DNA of 64,000 nt from QHXN01 sp032162705 (GTDB lineage: Bacteria; Acidobacteriota; Blastocatellia; Pyrinomonadales; Pyrinomonadaceae), in assembly GCA_032162705.1 (NCBI GenBank), contig JAVRON010000031.1, positions 12,724-76,723 on the forward strand, in the 5' to 3' direction. Within the stretch, counting starts at the first letter, position 1. The number at the start of each line of letters is the position of its first letter. A program made the position numbers and the translations under genes. A model generated the notes under the pieces. That model ran no database searches. It saw only the letters and a list, made by a program, of their open reading frames with translations, and was not told the origin of the DNA. Positions 27,889 to 35,382 of the stretch are shown in pieces.

Positions 27889-28602
27889 ATGAGCATGATT
27901 CAATTCGTCAACAATCACGACGACCTTTCAACCGACAAGGGTTATCAGTTCAAGTTCTATTGCGACAAGTGCGGCAACGGATACATGTCGCGCTTCCAGC
28001 CGTCTCTGACGGGGACGGGCGGGTCGCTTCTGCGCGCGGCTGGCGATCTGTTCGGCGGGTGGCTTAGCTCAGCCGGCAACTCCGCATACGAGATTCAGCG
28101 CGCCGTCGGCGGGAAAGCGCACGACGAGGCTTTGCAGAAGGCGGTCGAGGAGGGCCGGACGCACTTTCACCAGTGCTCGCGCTGCGGCCGTTGGGTCTGC
28201 CCCGAAGTCTGCTGGAACGCTGCGGCAGGCCAGTGCGAAGGGTGCGCGCCCGACTACGGGGAAGAGCTTGCCTCTTCGCACGCGCAGGCTAAAGCCGAAG
28301 CCGCGCGCGAGCAACTCCAGGAGAAGGCTCGACAGACCGACTATGTCTCCGGCATCGACATGAGCGCAGGCGCGTCCGTCAAAGCCCCGACGCCCGCACA
28401 GCAGCAGCAGACTTCGGCCACGGTTGCGGCTGCCGCCAACTGTTCGGCGTGCGGCGTCGAAGTCGGCAAGGCCAAGTTCTGTCCTGAGTGCGGGGCGCCG
28501 ACCGCCCCGCCGCGTCTGACCTGCACGGGCTGCGGCCACCAGCCGGAAGGAAGTCCGACGTTCTGTCCAGAGTGCGGCGGAAAGATGTCGGTCACGAGTT
28601 AG
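27889..28602 (+). CDS. Zinc-ribbon protein of unknown function
   Basis: About 237 residues from the ATG at 27889, which has GAGGAGG 10 nt upstream (the longer frame lies in a repeat). It carries four zinc-binding Cys pairs: FYCDKCGNGY near 21, HQCSRCGRWVC near 97 with CEGCAPD, CSACGVEVGKAKFCPECG near 185, and CTGCGHQPEGSPTFCPECG near 210. A helix-rich region (HAQAKAEAAREQLQEKARQ) separates the N- and C-terminal ribbons. The C-terminal double ribbon resembles those fused to many regulatory or membrane proteins. No catalytic domain is visible. Confidence 0.8.
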   Translation: MSMIQFVNNHDDLSTDKGYQFKFYCDKCGNGYMSRFQPSLTGTGGSLLRAAGDLFGGWLSSAGNSAYEIQRAVGGKAHDEALQKAVEEGRTHFHQCSRCGRWVCPEVCWNAAAGQCEGCAPDYGEELASSHAQAKAEAAREQLQEKARQTDYVSGIDMSAGASVKAPTPAQQQQTSATVAAAANCSACGVEVGKAKFCPECGAPTAPPRLTCTGCGHQPEGSPTFCPECGGKMSVTS

Positions 28603-28634
28603 AGCGCTTTTAACTTGCGTCTAATGAGAGACCA

Positions 28635-28726
28635 GTTCACCGCAGAGGCGCGGAGTTCGCCGAGACTCGCAGAGAGTTGAATTATTCTCTGCGCCCCCTC
28701 CGCGTCCTCAGCGCCTCTGCGGTAAA
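28635..28726. repeat. Dispersed palindrome, CGCAGAGG-word family, copy 3
   Basis: Left arm GTTCACCGCAGAGGCGCGGA, right arm CTCAGCGCCTCTGCGGTAAA. It lies between convergent genes. Confidence 0.85.
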
Positions 28727-28767
28727 TCGCATCGTGCTCGGCTCTCAAGTGAAAATTATAAAGCTCC

Positions 28768-29034
28768 TCAATTCAACTCCGCGATCTCGCGTTCGAGCGC
28801 GAGGAGCGTCCGCTTGAGCATCGCGCGGTGCGCGACGTTTGTGGCTCGTTCTAACCGGTCGAGCGTGCGTGTGCGAGAGAGCGTGAGCGAGGCGAGTCGT
28901 TCGAGGCGCGCGCGCTCTTCGGGGGAAGTCGGTTGAGAGTCGCGCTGTTCGGACTCGCGTACGCTCTCCTCCTGTTGCGACTCGACGGACTTGCTCTCCC
29001 ATCCACGCGCCAACGCCTTTATCCTTTCGTCCAA
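28768..29034 (-). CDS. Possible small helical protein
   Basis: An open frame of about 88 residues from a TTG at 29034 (or 106 from a TTG at 29088). It is predicted as mostly helical and highly charged (SPEERARLERLASLTLSRTRTLDRLERATNVAHRAMLKRTLLALEREIAEL). I do not recognise it. The longer version overlaps a terminator hairpin and there is no clear ribosome site for either start, so it may not be real. Confidence 0.4.
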   Translation of the reverse strand: MDERIKALARGWESKSVESQQEESVRESEQRDSQPTSPEERARLERLASLTLSRTRTLDRLERATNVAHRAMLKRTLLALEREIAELN

Positions 29035-29040
29035 ATGTAC

Positions 29041-29083
29041 AAGCGGGCGGCCCGTCCTTCTCAGCACGAGCCGCCCGCTTTCG
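29041..29083 (-). terminator. Terminator hairpin after the M48 protease gene
   Basis: AAGCGGGCGGC and GCCGCCCGCTTT are reverse complements around a loop of about 20 nt, 30 nt past the M48 gene's stop on the minus strand. Confidence 0.65.
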
Positions 29084-29112
29084 ATCAAAGCCGCCTACGA
29101 GGCACGCGCCTT

Positions 29113-30594
29113 CTAGTAGCGGCCGTTGAGTTGCAGCGAGCGCATGATGTCGTTGAACGTTCGCTGGTAGGTCGGGTACTCGTTCTGCGGCGAGACGGCG
29201 GCCATGTAGAAGACCTGCCCGTTGCCGAGCGGCGTCACGACGATGGTCACGCGCTCGTTCTGCCCCGTGATGGGCGAGCGGCCCGCGAGCGTCGTGGCGA
29301 GCGCGGCGCGTCCGTCAACGGTCGTGCGCTGTGAGCCGCCCGCCTGACGCAGATAGTTGTTCGACTGCGTAAGCCCCTGCACTACTTCCTGCGCGGCGCT
29401 CTGAAGGTCGTTGTAATTCGACTGCACGACGCTGAACATCACTCCGTGCGTGATGCCCTGCGAGCCGTATGCACCCTCGGGCGCGTAAGAGACAGAGGTC
29501 TGGTCGCCGCCCAACGCGCGCCAGTTCTGCGGGATGGCAACGCTGAAGATGTTCGTGCGCTGCGTCTGGTAGCGCGTCGAAGGATAGGCGACGCGCTCGC
29601 CGCGCGCGTAGTCGCCGTTGTTGCCCTGGTCGGGATACTGCTGTCCGCCCTGGTTAGGGTAGTTGCCGCCCTGGCTCGGGTAGTTGCCGCCCTGATTAGG
29701 ATTGCGCTGGCCGGAGCGCGCGATCTCTTCCATCGTGCGCGCCTGCGGGTAGCCACGCAGACGTGCCTGCACGTCGCGGAACGAGCGCGAGTCCTGCCTC
29801 GCGTCAGGGTTGACGCGCAGCATCGCCGCCTCCTGCATGATGTACTGATAGCGGTTGCCGGGGTTCGGGTGGCTCGAAAGCCACTCGGGGCCGCCGCCGC
29901 TGCCGCCCTGCTGCTCGATCTTCTGGAACATCTTTGCGAGGTCACGCGGGTCGTATCCGGCGCGCGCCATGATGTGCGATCCGAGGATGTCGGCCTGCTT
30001 CTCGTAGCCGCGGCTGTACTTGAGCGCGCCCGCGCCGAAGCCGACCTGCGAGCCTGCGGCGACGACCTGTCCGATGCCGCCGCCGATGACCGCGCCGAGA
30101 ATCTGTCCGGCGATTGAGCCGTACTGATACTTCTGCGTCTCTGTGGCCTGTGCGGTGGCGTGACGGAGTGCGACGTGGCTCATCTCGTGCGCCATGACGC
30201 CCGCCATCATGCCTTCCGTGTCCGCCGCTTCGATCATGCCGCGGTTGACGAACATCGGGCCGCCGGGCAGCGCGAACGCGTTGATGTCGCGCGCGTCAAC
30301 CACGTCGAACGAGTAGCGGAACTCCGGGTGCTGGTACTCCGGCGGGATGGCTGCGGCGAGCCGCTGGCCGACCGAGTTGACGTACTCGCTGACATAGCTG
30401 TCGCGCAGTATCGGCATCTGTTGATAGACCTGCTGCGCGGCCTGCTGGCCCGCCTGCACGTCGTCGCTGATCTTGTACTTGTTCCTCGGCGCGGTGATCT
30501 GCGTCTGCCCGAGCGCCGCGAGCGGCATGACCGACAGCATGATTGCCAGCAGCAACGCCGACACGCCGTACGACTTGTTTCTTCCGATAGTCAT
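29113..30594 (-). CDS. Secreted M48-family zinc metalloprotease (BepA/LoiP-like)
   Basis: About 493 residues from the second Met. Signal peptide (about 10-30, ending ALGQ), then an M48 peptidase domain: zinc motif HEMSH (137-141 counting from the first Met) with the third ligand in YEKQAD near 199, preceded by NAFALPGGPMFVNRGMIE, the standard family pattern. Residues about 300-335 are Asn/Gln/Gly/Pro repeats (NQGGNYPSQGGNYPNQGG). The C-terminal part (about 345-494) is a separate beta domain ending with FNDIMRSLQL. Such periplasmic proteases clean up misfolded outer-membrane proteins, including LptD; the partner here is not shown. Confidence 0.9.
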   Translation of the reverse strand: MTIGRNKSYGVSALLLAIMLSVMPLAALGQTQITAPRNKYKISDDVQAGQQAAQQVYQQMPILRDSYVSEYVNSVGQRLAAAIPPEYQHPEFRYSFDVVDARDINAFALPGGPMFVNRGMIEAADTEGMMAGVMAHEMSHVALRHATAQATETQKYQYGSIAGQILGAVIGGGIGQVVAAGSQVGFGAGALKYSRGYEKQADILGSHIMARAGYDPRDLAKMFQKIEQQGGSGGGPEWLSSHPNPGNRYQYIMQEAAMLRVNPDARQDSRSFRDVQARLRGYPQARTMEEIARSGQRNPNQGGNYPSQGGNYPNQGGQQYPDQGNNGDYARGERVAYPSTRYQTQRTNIFSVAIPQNWRALGGDQTSVSYAPEGAYGSQGITHGVMFSVVQSNYNDLQSAAQEVVQGLTQSNNYLRQAGGSQRTTVDGRAALATTLAGRSPITGQNERVTIVVTPLGNGQVFYMAAVSPQNEYPTYQRTFNDIMRSLQLNGRY

Positions 30595-30597
30595 CAT

Positions 30598-30930
30598 CTT
30601 AATTCCCTCCGCGGTTCGCGCTCTCGTGAAAGTCGCGACCGAGAATCATTATGCAAAAAGTACGAGCGGCACTGCCCTCCGATTTGTGAGCCAGAGGGCG
30701 TGCCGCTCGTTTCGGCAAAACTTTTCAGTCCCTCTAAACACTCGCTGTCAAAAGCCACATGCGCGTGGCGCTTCGAGGAGTGGGAGAGAAGCTCAAACTT
30801 TTTCGTCCGTCGCGCACCGCACACTATGTGCGAGCCATGCGCCGACTCTACTTTACATGCGCTGATTAACATGCGCCGACTCTTTTTAGATGAGCCGCGC
30901 GGGACTATTCGTTCGCCCTGTGCAGACCCG
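30598..30930. other. Intergenic region between two secreted-enzyme genes
   Basis: It holds a strong hairpin (30663-30709) and, at 30830-30890, a few ATGCGCCGACTC direct repeats spaced by multiples of about 7. No gene is supported. Confidence 0.5.
30663..30709. terminator. Hairpin between the DUF885 and M48 genes
   Basis: CGAGCGGCACTGCCCTC and GAGGGCGTGCCGCTCG pair across a 14-nt loop, followed by GTTTCGG. It lies downstream of the DUF885 gene on the minus strand. Confidence 0.65.
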
Positions 30931-33228
30931 TCAGCGCCTTCCCCTGCGCCTCCTCGCGCGCGGGACGGGTCTCACGTTTTTGTTGCGTTCCTGTGGCGGC
31001 GCTTCTGTCCTGCTGCCCTCGTCCGCGAAACGCACACTCGCGCCACTCGGCGGGCGCGGAATCGAGACCGCCACGAAAGGCGACGTGATGACCTGCGTTG
31101 TAAGACTTCCGGACGCCGGACGCCGCTCGTTGAGACTTACTGCAAGCACAGTGCCAAGTCGCTTGATGGCCGAGATTTCGACGCTGTAGCCGCCCGTATG
31201 TTGCTGCCCCTGGTACGCGACGACTACGGCGCGCGTATCGAAGCTGACATCGGGCAGAGGTCTCCCCGCGCCTATCGTCTCCCAGGCGCGACGCCAGCCC
31301 GCTTCGTCCGTTATCAATTCGACCGCGCGCCCGCCCTCTCGCTCGCTCATCGTGCCCGTCGCGAGCAGAGAGAACTCGACGGGCTTCGCTTCTTCCGCTG
31401 CTGTCTGAGCGCCTGCCGCCGTGCCGCCGCCACGCAAGCCCTCGTCGCCGAGCATCGCCATGCGCAGGATTTTGATCGGCGGCATCCCGTAGCTCAGGAG
31501 ACGGTCGTGGAAGTCGCCGATGCGGAACGAGTCGCCGAGTTGTTTGCGCCACTCGTCGCGGAGTTTGAGTATCTCCATCTTGCCGAGCGTGTAGACGAGA
31601 TAGGTCGGGTCGAGCGTGCCGCGTCGCGCCTCGCGCTCAGCGTTCGTGCGCGCCTGGAAGCCCTCGCGCATAAAGAACTCGACCGCCTCGTCGTAGCTCA
31701 TACCCAACGTGTGCATCCGTATGCCGACGACGTAGCGGCACAGACCGAGGAGCGCACGGTCAAGCTGCGCCAGACGCAGCTTCGGATTGTTACCGCCAAA
31801 ACCCTCGTCGAGCATCATCTGTTCGCAGTAGTGCGCCCACCCCTCGACGAAGCTCGCCGAGCCGAGCGCCGCACGCACGCGCGAGGGCGTCTGCCGCGCC
31901 TTCAGAAGTTGATAGTAATGGCCTGGGTACGTCTCATGTATGGAGGTGATCGTCAGCCCGTAGCGATTGTAGTGGCTGAGATGTTCCTCCTGCTGCTGCG
32001 GCGTCCAGGCAGGGTCGGGCGGCGTGACGTAGTAGTAGCCTTCGGTCGCGACGCGCTCGAACGGGCCCGGTGCGTCGGTCGAGGCGAACGTGAAGGCGCG
32101 CGCGTATTCGGGCGTCTCCGCGACCGTCAGGTTCTCGCGCGCGGGCGGCGTCATGATCTCTTCGGAGCGGACGAAGGCACGTATGCGGTCAAGCTCCGCG
32201 CGCGTCTCGCCGACGAGGCCGTCAGCCGCCGGGTGCTCGCGTTCGAGCAGTTGGAGCGCCGCGCGCACGCCGCGACCCGGCGCGACCGTCTCGGCCACAT
32301 CGCGCATCTGGTCTTGCATCTCGCGCAACTGCCGCTCGCCCTCATGCAGCAGAGCGGGCAGCGGCGTGTCCACCATCTCTTCGTAGAGAAGCTTCCTGCG
32401 GAAGTTCTCCGCGCCGAGCGCGAAGTCGCCGTTCGAGCGTGGGAGCAGATCGCGCTCCAACCACTCGTGGAAACCGCGCAGCGCCGTCGCCGCCTGTTCG
32501 TTAGCCTCGTGGAACTCTGCGCGACGCGCGGCGTTAAGCCCACTCCCGCCCGCGCGCTCGAACATCTGCGGTACGACCCGCTCGAAGAAGGCGACGCTTC
32601 CCGCGACCTGCGCGATGGCCGTCTCGGTATAGAGACGCGGCGGGTTGTCGAGGTTCGCGCGTGCCTCCGCCAACAAACGCGTAATCTGTCGCTCGCGCGC
32701 GAGAATCGCGGGCAGGCGCTGCTCGACGGGCGAGTAGGCGCGCTTCAGAATGTTGTCCACAGAGGACGAGACGAGCCGGTTATAAAGGTTCGGGTCGCGC
32801 CGCCACATCCTGATGTCTTCGAGTTCGAGGAGTTGTGCGCGCGCATGTGACTGAAGCACGAGATAGTCGTAGCGCGCCTCTGGCGACAGACGCCACTCGG
32901 GGACGCGCGCCAACTCGGCCAGCACGCCGTGCAGGCGTTTCACTTCGCGCGCGACCGCGCCCGCGTCGCGCTCTTCGAGCTGCGAGTCGAGTTCGTGCAG
33001 CCCGGCGGACGTGGCCTCCGAAGGGTTGAACGCGTAATAGCCGCGCAGGTACGCGTTGCCTATCTCTGTGACGCGTGCGTCGTAGAGCCGGTTGACGCCC
33101 GACGTGGCGCGCTCAGGGATGCGGGGCGCGGGACGGCGGCGTCGCTGCGGGGCAGCGGCGGCGTCACACGGCCAGAGCGACGCGCAGACAACGAGCGCGA
33201 GGAGAGACGCTGGAAGCTTCCTTCTCAT
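30931..33228 (-). CDS. Secreted DUF885 protein fused to a PrcB-type C-terminal domain
   Basis: About 765 residues from the Met at 33228. A signal peptide (to about 26) precedes a DUF885 domain (to about 600), an M3/M32-like all-helical fold with SIHETYPGHYYQ and FVEGWAHYCEQMML, which supply HExxH-like zinc ligands and the downstream Glu found in this family of probable metallopeptidases. After a linker, residues about 630-745 look like the PrcB C-terminal domain (DEAGWRRAWETIGAG, DTRAVVVAYQGQQHTGGYSVEI). The combination is unusual. The Arg/Pro-rich tails at both ends are low complexity. Confidence 0.82.
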   Translation of the reverse strand: MRRKLPASLLALVVCASLWPCDAAAAPQRRRRPAPRIPERATSGVNRLYDARVTEIGNAYLRGYYAFNPSEATSAGLHELDSQLEERDAGAVAREVKRLHGVLAELARVPEWRLSPEARYDYLVLQSHARAQLLELEDIRMWRRDPNLYNRLVSSSVDNILKRAYSPVEQRLPAILARERQITRLLAEARANLDNPPRLYTETAIAQVAGSVAFFERVVPQMFERAGGSGLNAARRAEFHEANEQAATALRGFHEWLERDLLPRSNGDFALGAENFRRKLLYEEMVDTPLPALLHEGERQLREMQDQMRDVAETVAPGRGVRAALQLLEREHPAADGLVGETRAELDRIRAFVRSEEIMTPPARENLTVAETPEYARAFTFASTDAPGPFERVATEGYYYVTPPDPAWTPQQQEEHLSHYNRYGLTITSIHETYPGHYYQLLKARQTPSRVRAALGSASFVEGWAHYCEQMMLDEGFGGNNPKLRLAQLDRALLGLCRYVVGIRMHTLGMSYDEAVEFFMREGFQARTNAEREARRGTLDPTYLVYTLGKMEILKLRDEWRKQLGDSFRIGDFHDRLLSYGMPPIKILRMAMLGDEGLRGGGTAAGAQTAAEEAKPVEFSLLATGTMSEREGGRAVELITDEAGWRRAWETIGAGRPLPDVSFDTRAVVVAYQGQQHTGGYSVEISAIKRLGTVLAVSLNERRPASGSLTTQVITSPFVAVSIPRPPSGASVRFADEGSRTEAPPQERNKNVRPVPRARRRRGRR

Positions 33229-33330
33229 GAAGCTGAAACAACCTCGGAAGTGCATTGACTGAAAAGTTGATCGCCTGAAGAAATGGAGACGAAGACCGAC
33301 GGCGAGATTAGCATAAAAAATCGGTGGATA

Positions 33331-33522
33331 GTAGACAGTAGTCAGTAGTCAGTAGTCAGTAGTCAATAGTTGGCAGTCAGTAGTTGGCAGTCGGCAGTCG
33401 GCAGTTGGCAGTCGGTAGGCAATAGAAGAACAATGCCATCGCTTCGGCGACTACGGCATGTTGCCAGCCAAGTCTCAGAGACGCGAGACAAAAAACTACT
33501 GTCTACTGTCTACTGTCTACTT
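33331..33522. repeat. Dispersed palindrome, AGTAGTC-word family, copy 3 (longest)
   Basis: The left arm begins GTAGACAGTAGTCAGTAGTC and drifts into AGTTGGCAGTCGGCAGT words; the right arm has three CTACTGT words ending CTACTTC. The drift shows the word changing within one element. It fills the gap between the DUF885 gene and the 33525 gene. Confidence 0.88.
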
Positions 33523-33524
33523 CT

Positions 33525-34226
33525 TTATTTCGTCGGAGAGATGCGTTCATTGAGCCAGCGCGTGGCCTCGTCGAGCGGAGCGATGTGGTGCGGCTTCCCC
33601 TTCCAGACGCGCAGCGCCGAGACGATGAGGAAGACGAATTGGGCGAGCCAGAAGAGCTTGCCGCCGACGCCGCTGCCGGTGATCGCGCCGATGATCTGGA
33701 AGAGCAGCGTGCCTGCGATGATGGCGATTTGCAGCGCGAGTCCCTGCGCGGCGTGGAAGCGCGTGCGCGTCTCGTTGCGCGGCACGAGGGCCAGCTCGAC
33801 GATGGCCGCCACCAGCCCGATGTAGAAGGGGAAGTAAGGCAGAATCGTCGCGAAGTTCTCGGGGATGCCGAGCCGCGTCACGGGACGCGTCGAAGGTCGC
33901 GCATACGGCTGGTAGGGCGTTGAAGGGCCGACGGGCGGTGGTGCGATGTGCGCGGGCGGCTGTCCTGTCCCCGCTCCGAAGGTCGTGAAGGGTGTCGGCT
34001 GCGGACGCGGCGGCTGGTACGCGGGCGGCACGAAGACGGACGGGTACGAGTCGGCCATCTGGTCATCAAGACGGCGGGTCTGCTCTTCCGTTCCGGGCGC
34101 GGGCCGAAACGGCGCGGTCTCGTCTGACTGTGGCACGCTGCCCGTCCGGCCCAACGCTTCGTCCGTGCGGCGCACGAAGTCCGGGTCGAGCGGGTCTGTG
34201 TCGTACTTGCTCCTCTTCTCCGGCAT
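33525..34226 (-). CDS. Membrane protein with Pro-rich cytoplasmic N-terminus (DUF4870/Tic20-like topology)
   Basis: A 233-residue protein. The first 120 residues are Pro/Thr-rich and probably disordered; the rest has three hydrophobic helices (FATILPYFPFYIGLVAAIVELALV, FHAAQGLALQIAIIAGTLLFQII, LFWLAQFVFLIVSALRVWKG). The RFHAAQGL motif before the second helix is typical of DUF4870/Tic20-like small membrane proteins. Function unknown. Its stop is 3 nt from an AGTAGTC palindrome. Confidence 0.75.
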   Translation of the reverse strand: MPEKRSKYDTDPLDPDFVRRTDEALGRTGSVPQSDETAPFRPAPGTEEQTRRLDDQMADSYPSVFVPPAYQPPRPQPTPFTTFGAGTGQPPAHIAPPPVGPSTPYQPYARPSTRPVTRLGIPENFATILPYFPFYIGLVAAIVELALVPRNETRTRFHAAQGLALQIAIIAGTLLFQIIGAITGSGVGGKLFWLAQFVFLIVSALRVWKGKPHHIAPLDEATRWLNERISPTK

Positions 34227-34300
34227 GTCCCTCTGTACGCCGCGCGTGTCGCGCGAGTTCTGCGGCCCCCTCGGGTCTTATTCTCAGCGCGGTTGGCCCG

Positions 34301-34780
34301 CTACAAGCCCACAACCTCGAACGCCGCGCGCTCCCAGCGCCCCTCCCTCTCCGAGATGCGGAAGGCGCGTAGCACCGTGCGCCCCTCTCCGTCGAAGCCG
34401 ACAATGAAATAAACCGCCGACGGATAAAAAGCAAGCCGCACGTCGGTCTCCGAAGGGACGGGGTCTTCAGAGCGCGGGTGCGAGTGATAGACGGCGACCA
34501 GACTCTCGCCGCGAGAGCGCATGCGCCTCTGCGCTTCAAAGAGTTCTTCGGGCGCGGCCTCGTATGCGACGCAGCGTTCACGCGCGACGTTACGCAAAGG
34601 ATAAACCGACTCCGCTGCCGCTGCCCCGCGACCGCCGAGCAACCCGCAGCACTCCTCGGGCGACGAAGCGTGCGCGTGCGCGAACATCTCTTCGGCCACG
34701 ATGCGCGGAAGCTTGAAGTCTGACGGCGTCACTTCCACAACTGCTTCGGACACTTTCAACTCTGAAGCCACATCCCTCAA
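34301..34780 (-). CDS. JAMM/MPN-domain (M67) metallopeptidase
   Basis: A 159-residue JAB1/MPN protein. The zinc motif is complete: E43 in PEECCGLLGG, then H99-S-H101-P with S110 and D113 (YHSHPRSEDPVPSETD). Bacterial stand-alone members of this type remove C-terminal extensions from sulfur-carrier (ubiquitin-like) proteins or act in cysteine biosynthesis; no ubiquitin-like gene is in the window. Its ATG overlaps the stop of the DinB gene by 4 nt (ATGA), so it is the last gene of the hisS-aspS-dinB run. Confidence 0.88.
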   Translation of the reverse strand: MRDVASELKVSEAVVEVTPSDFKLPRIVAEEMFAHAHASSPEECCGLLGGRGAAAAESVYPLRNVARERCVAYEAAPEELFEAQRRMRSRGESLVAVYHSHPRSEDPVPSETDVRLAFYPSAVYFIVGFDGEGRTVLRAFRISEREGRWERAAFEVVGL

Positions 34781-34880
34781 CTCGAACCCTCCAACCCGCC
34801 GCTTGAGTTCGACGGCGTGCCGCTCGAACTCAACGACGCACTGCTTGAACTCGACGACGCACCGCGCCCACCTTCAAGCG
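34755..34880. repeat. Degenerate 21-bp tandem array at the DinB-JAMM junction
   Basis: Units resembling TTGAACTCGACGACGCACC recur every 21 nt. On the plus strand they read as heptapeptides with a repeating LNS (LNSNPPT, CLNSTTH); on the minus strand they write the Ser-rich tail of the DinB protein and the first residues of the JAMM protein. Confidence 0.65.
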
Positions 34881-35349
34881 TGCGGCGGAGCGTGACGAGC
34901 GCGCCGAGATGGTATGCGTTGTGATCGGCGACCAGAAGCGCTTCGCGCAGGAGCGTCTGCCCCTCGCCGTGCGGGATGCGCGCGTACAGGTCGCCCGCCG
35001 CGTCTTCGACCAACGCTTCCATTGCTTGCAGGTCTGCGCGGAAACCTTCGACGCTCCTGCGCCAGTCGTCTTCAGTGGCCTCGATTGTTTTGTTCGGCCA
35101 GTAACCTTCGGGCCATCTGGGCGAGACATGCGAGGCCGAGCGGCTGAACTCAACTATGTCCCGCTGCGCGATTCTCATATGTTCGAGCAACTGCCAAGGC
35201 GTGTACGGCACGCCCTCGGCTCTCCGGTTGAAGAGTTCGACGGGGAAGTCCTTCAACGCTTCATCGAACTTTATGTGCGCCCCGCCCCCGCGCAAAAGGT
35301 AGAGCACATGCTCGCGCAACGCACGGTCTTTGTCTTCAACACTCAACAC
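34777..35349 (-). CDS. DinB-family protein
   Basis: A 190-residue four-helix-bundle protein of the DinB/YfiT class, with the conserved HMRIAQRDIVEFSR helix, GYWP segment and the metal-binding HNAYHLGALVTLRR helix near 142-155. These are putative metal-dependent transferases (bacillithiol/mycothiol type) of unknown substrate. The C-terminal Ser-rich tail (SSSSSSASLSSSG) is encoded by a 21-bp repeat array and is probably not part of the fold. It lies between aspS and the JAMM gene and is likely co-transcribed with both. Confidence 0.82.
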   Translation of the reverse strand: MLSVEDKDRALREHVLYLLRGGGAHIKFDEALKDFPVELFNRRAEGVPYTPWQLLEHMRIAQRDIVEFSRSASHVSPRWPEGYWPNKTIEATEDDWRRSVEGFRADLQAMEALVEDAAGDLYARIPHGEGQTLLREALLVADHNAYHLGALVTLRRTLEGGRGASSSSSSASLSSSGTPSNSSGGLEGSS

Positions 35350-35382
35350 GTCTACGCCTCCAAACTTTCGACCCGGCGGCCT

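Noticed and set aside
26079..28602. Caspase plus zinc-ribbon protein as a defence or suicide system
   Set aside because: The caspase-like protein has a signal peptide, the two genes are divergent, and no sensor, pore or toxin partner is next to them.
30160..32850. 896-codon plus-strand open frame
   Set aside because: It lies antisense to the DUF885 and M48 genes, has no recognisable domain, and such frames are expected opposite GC-rich coding DNA.
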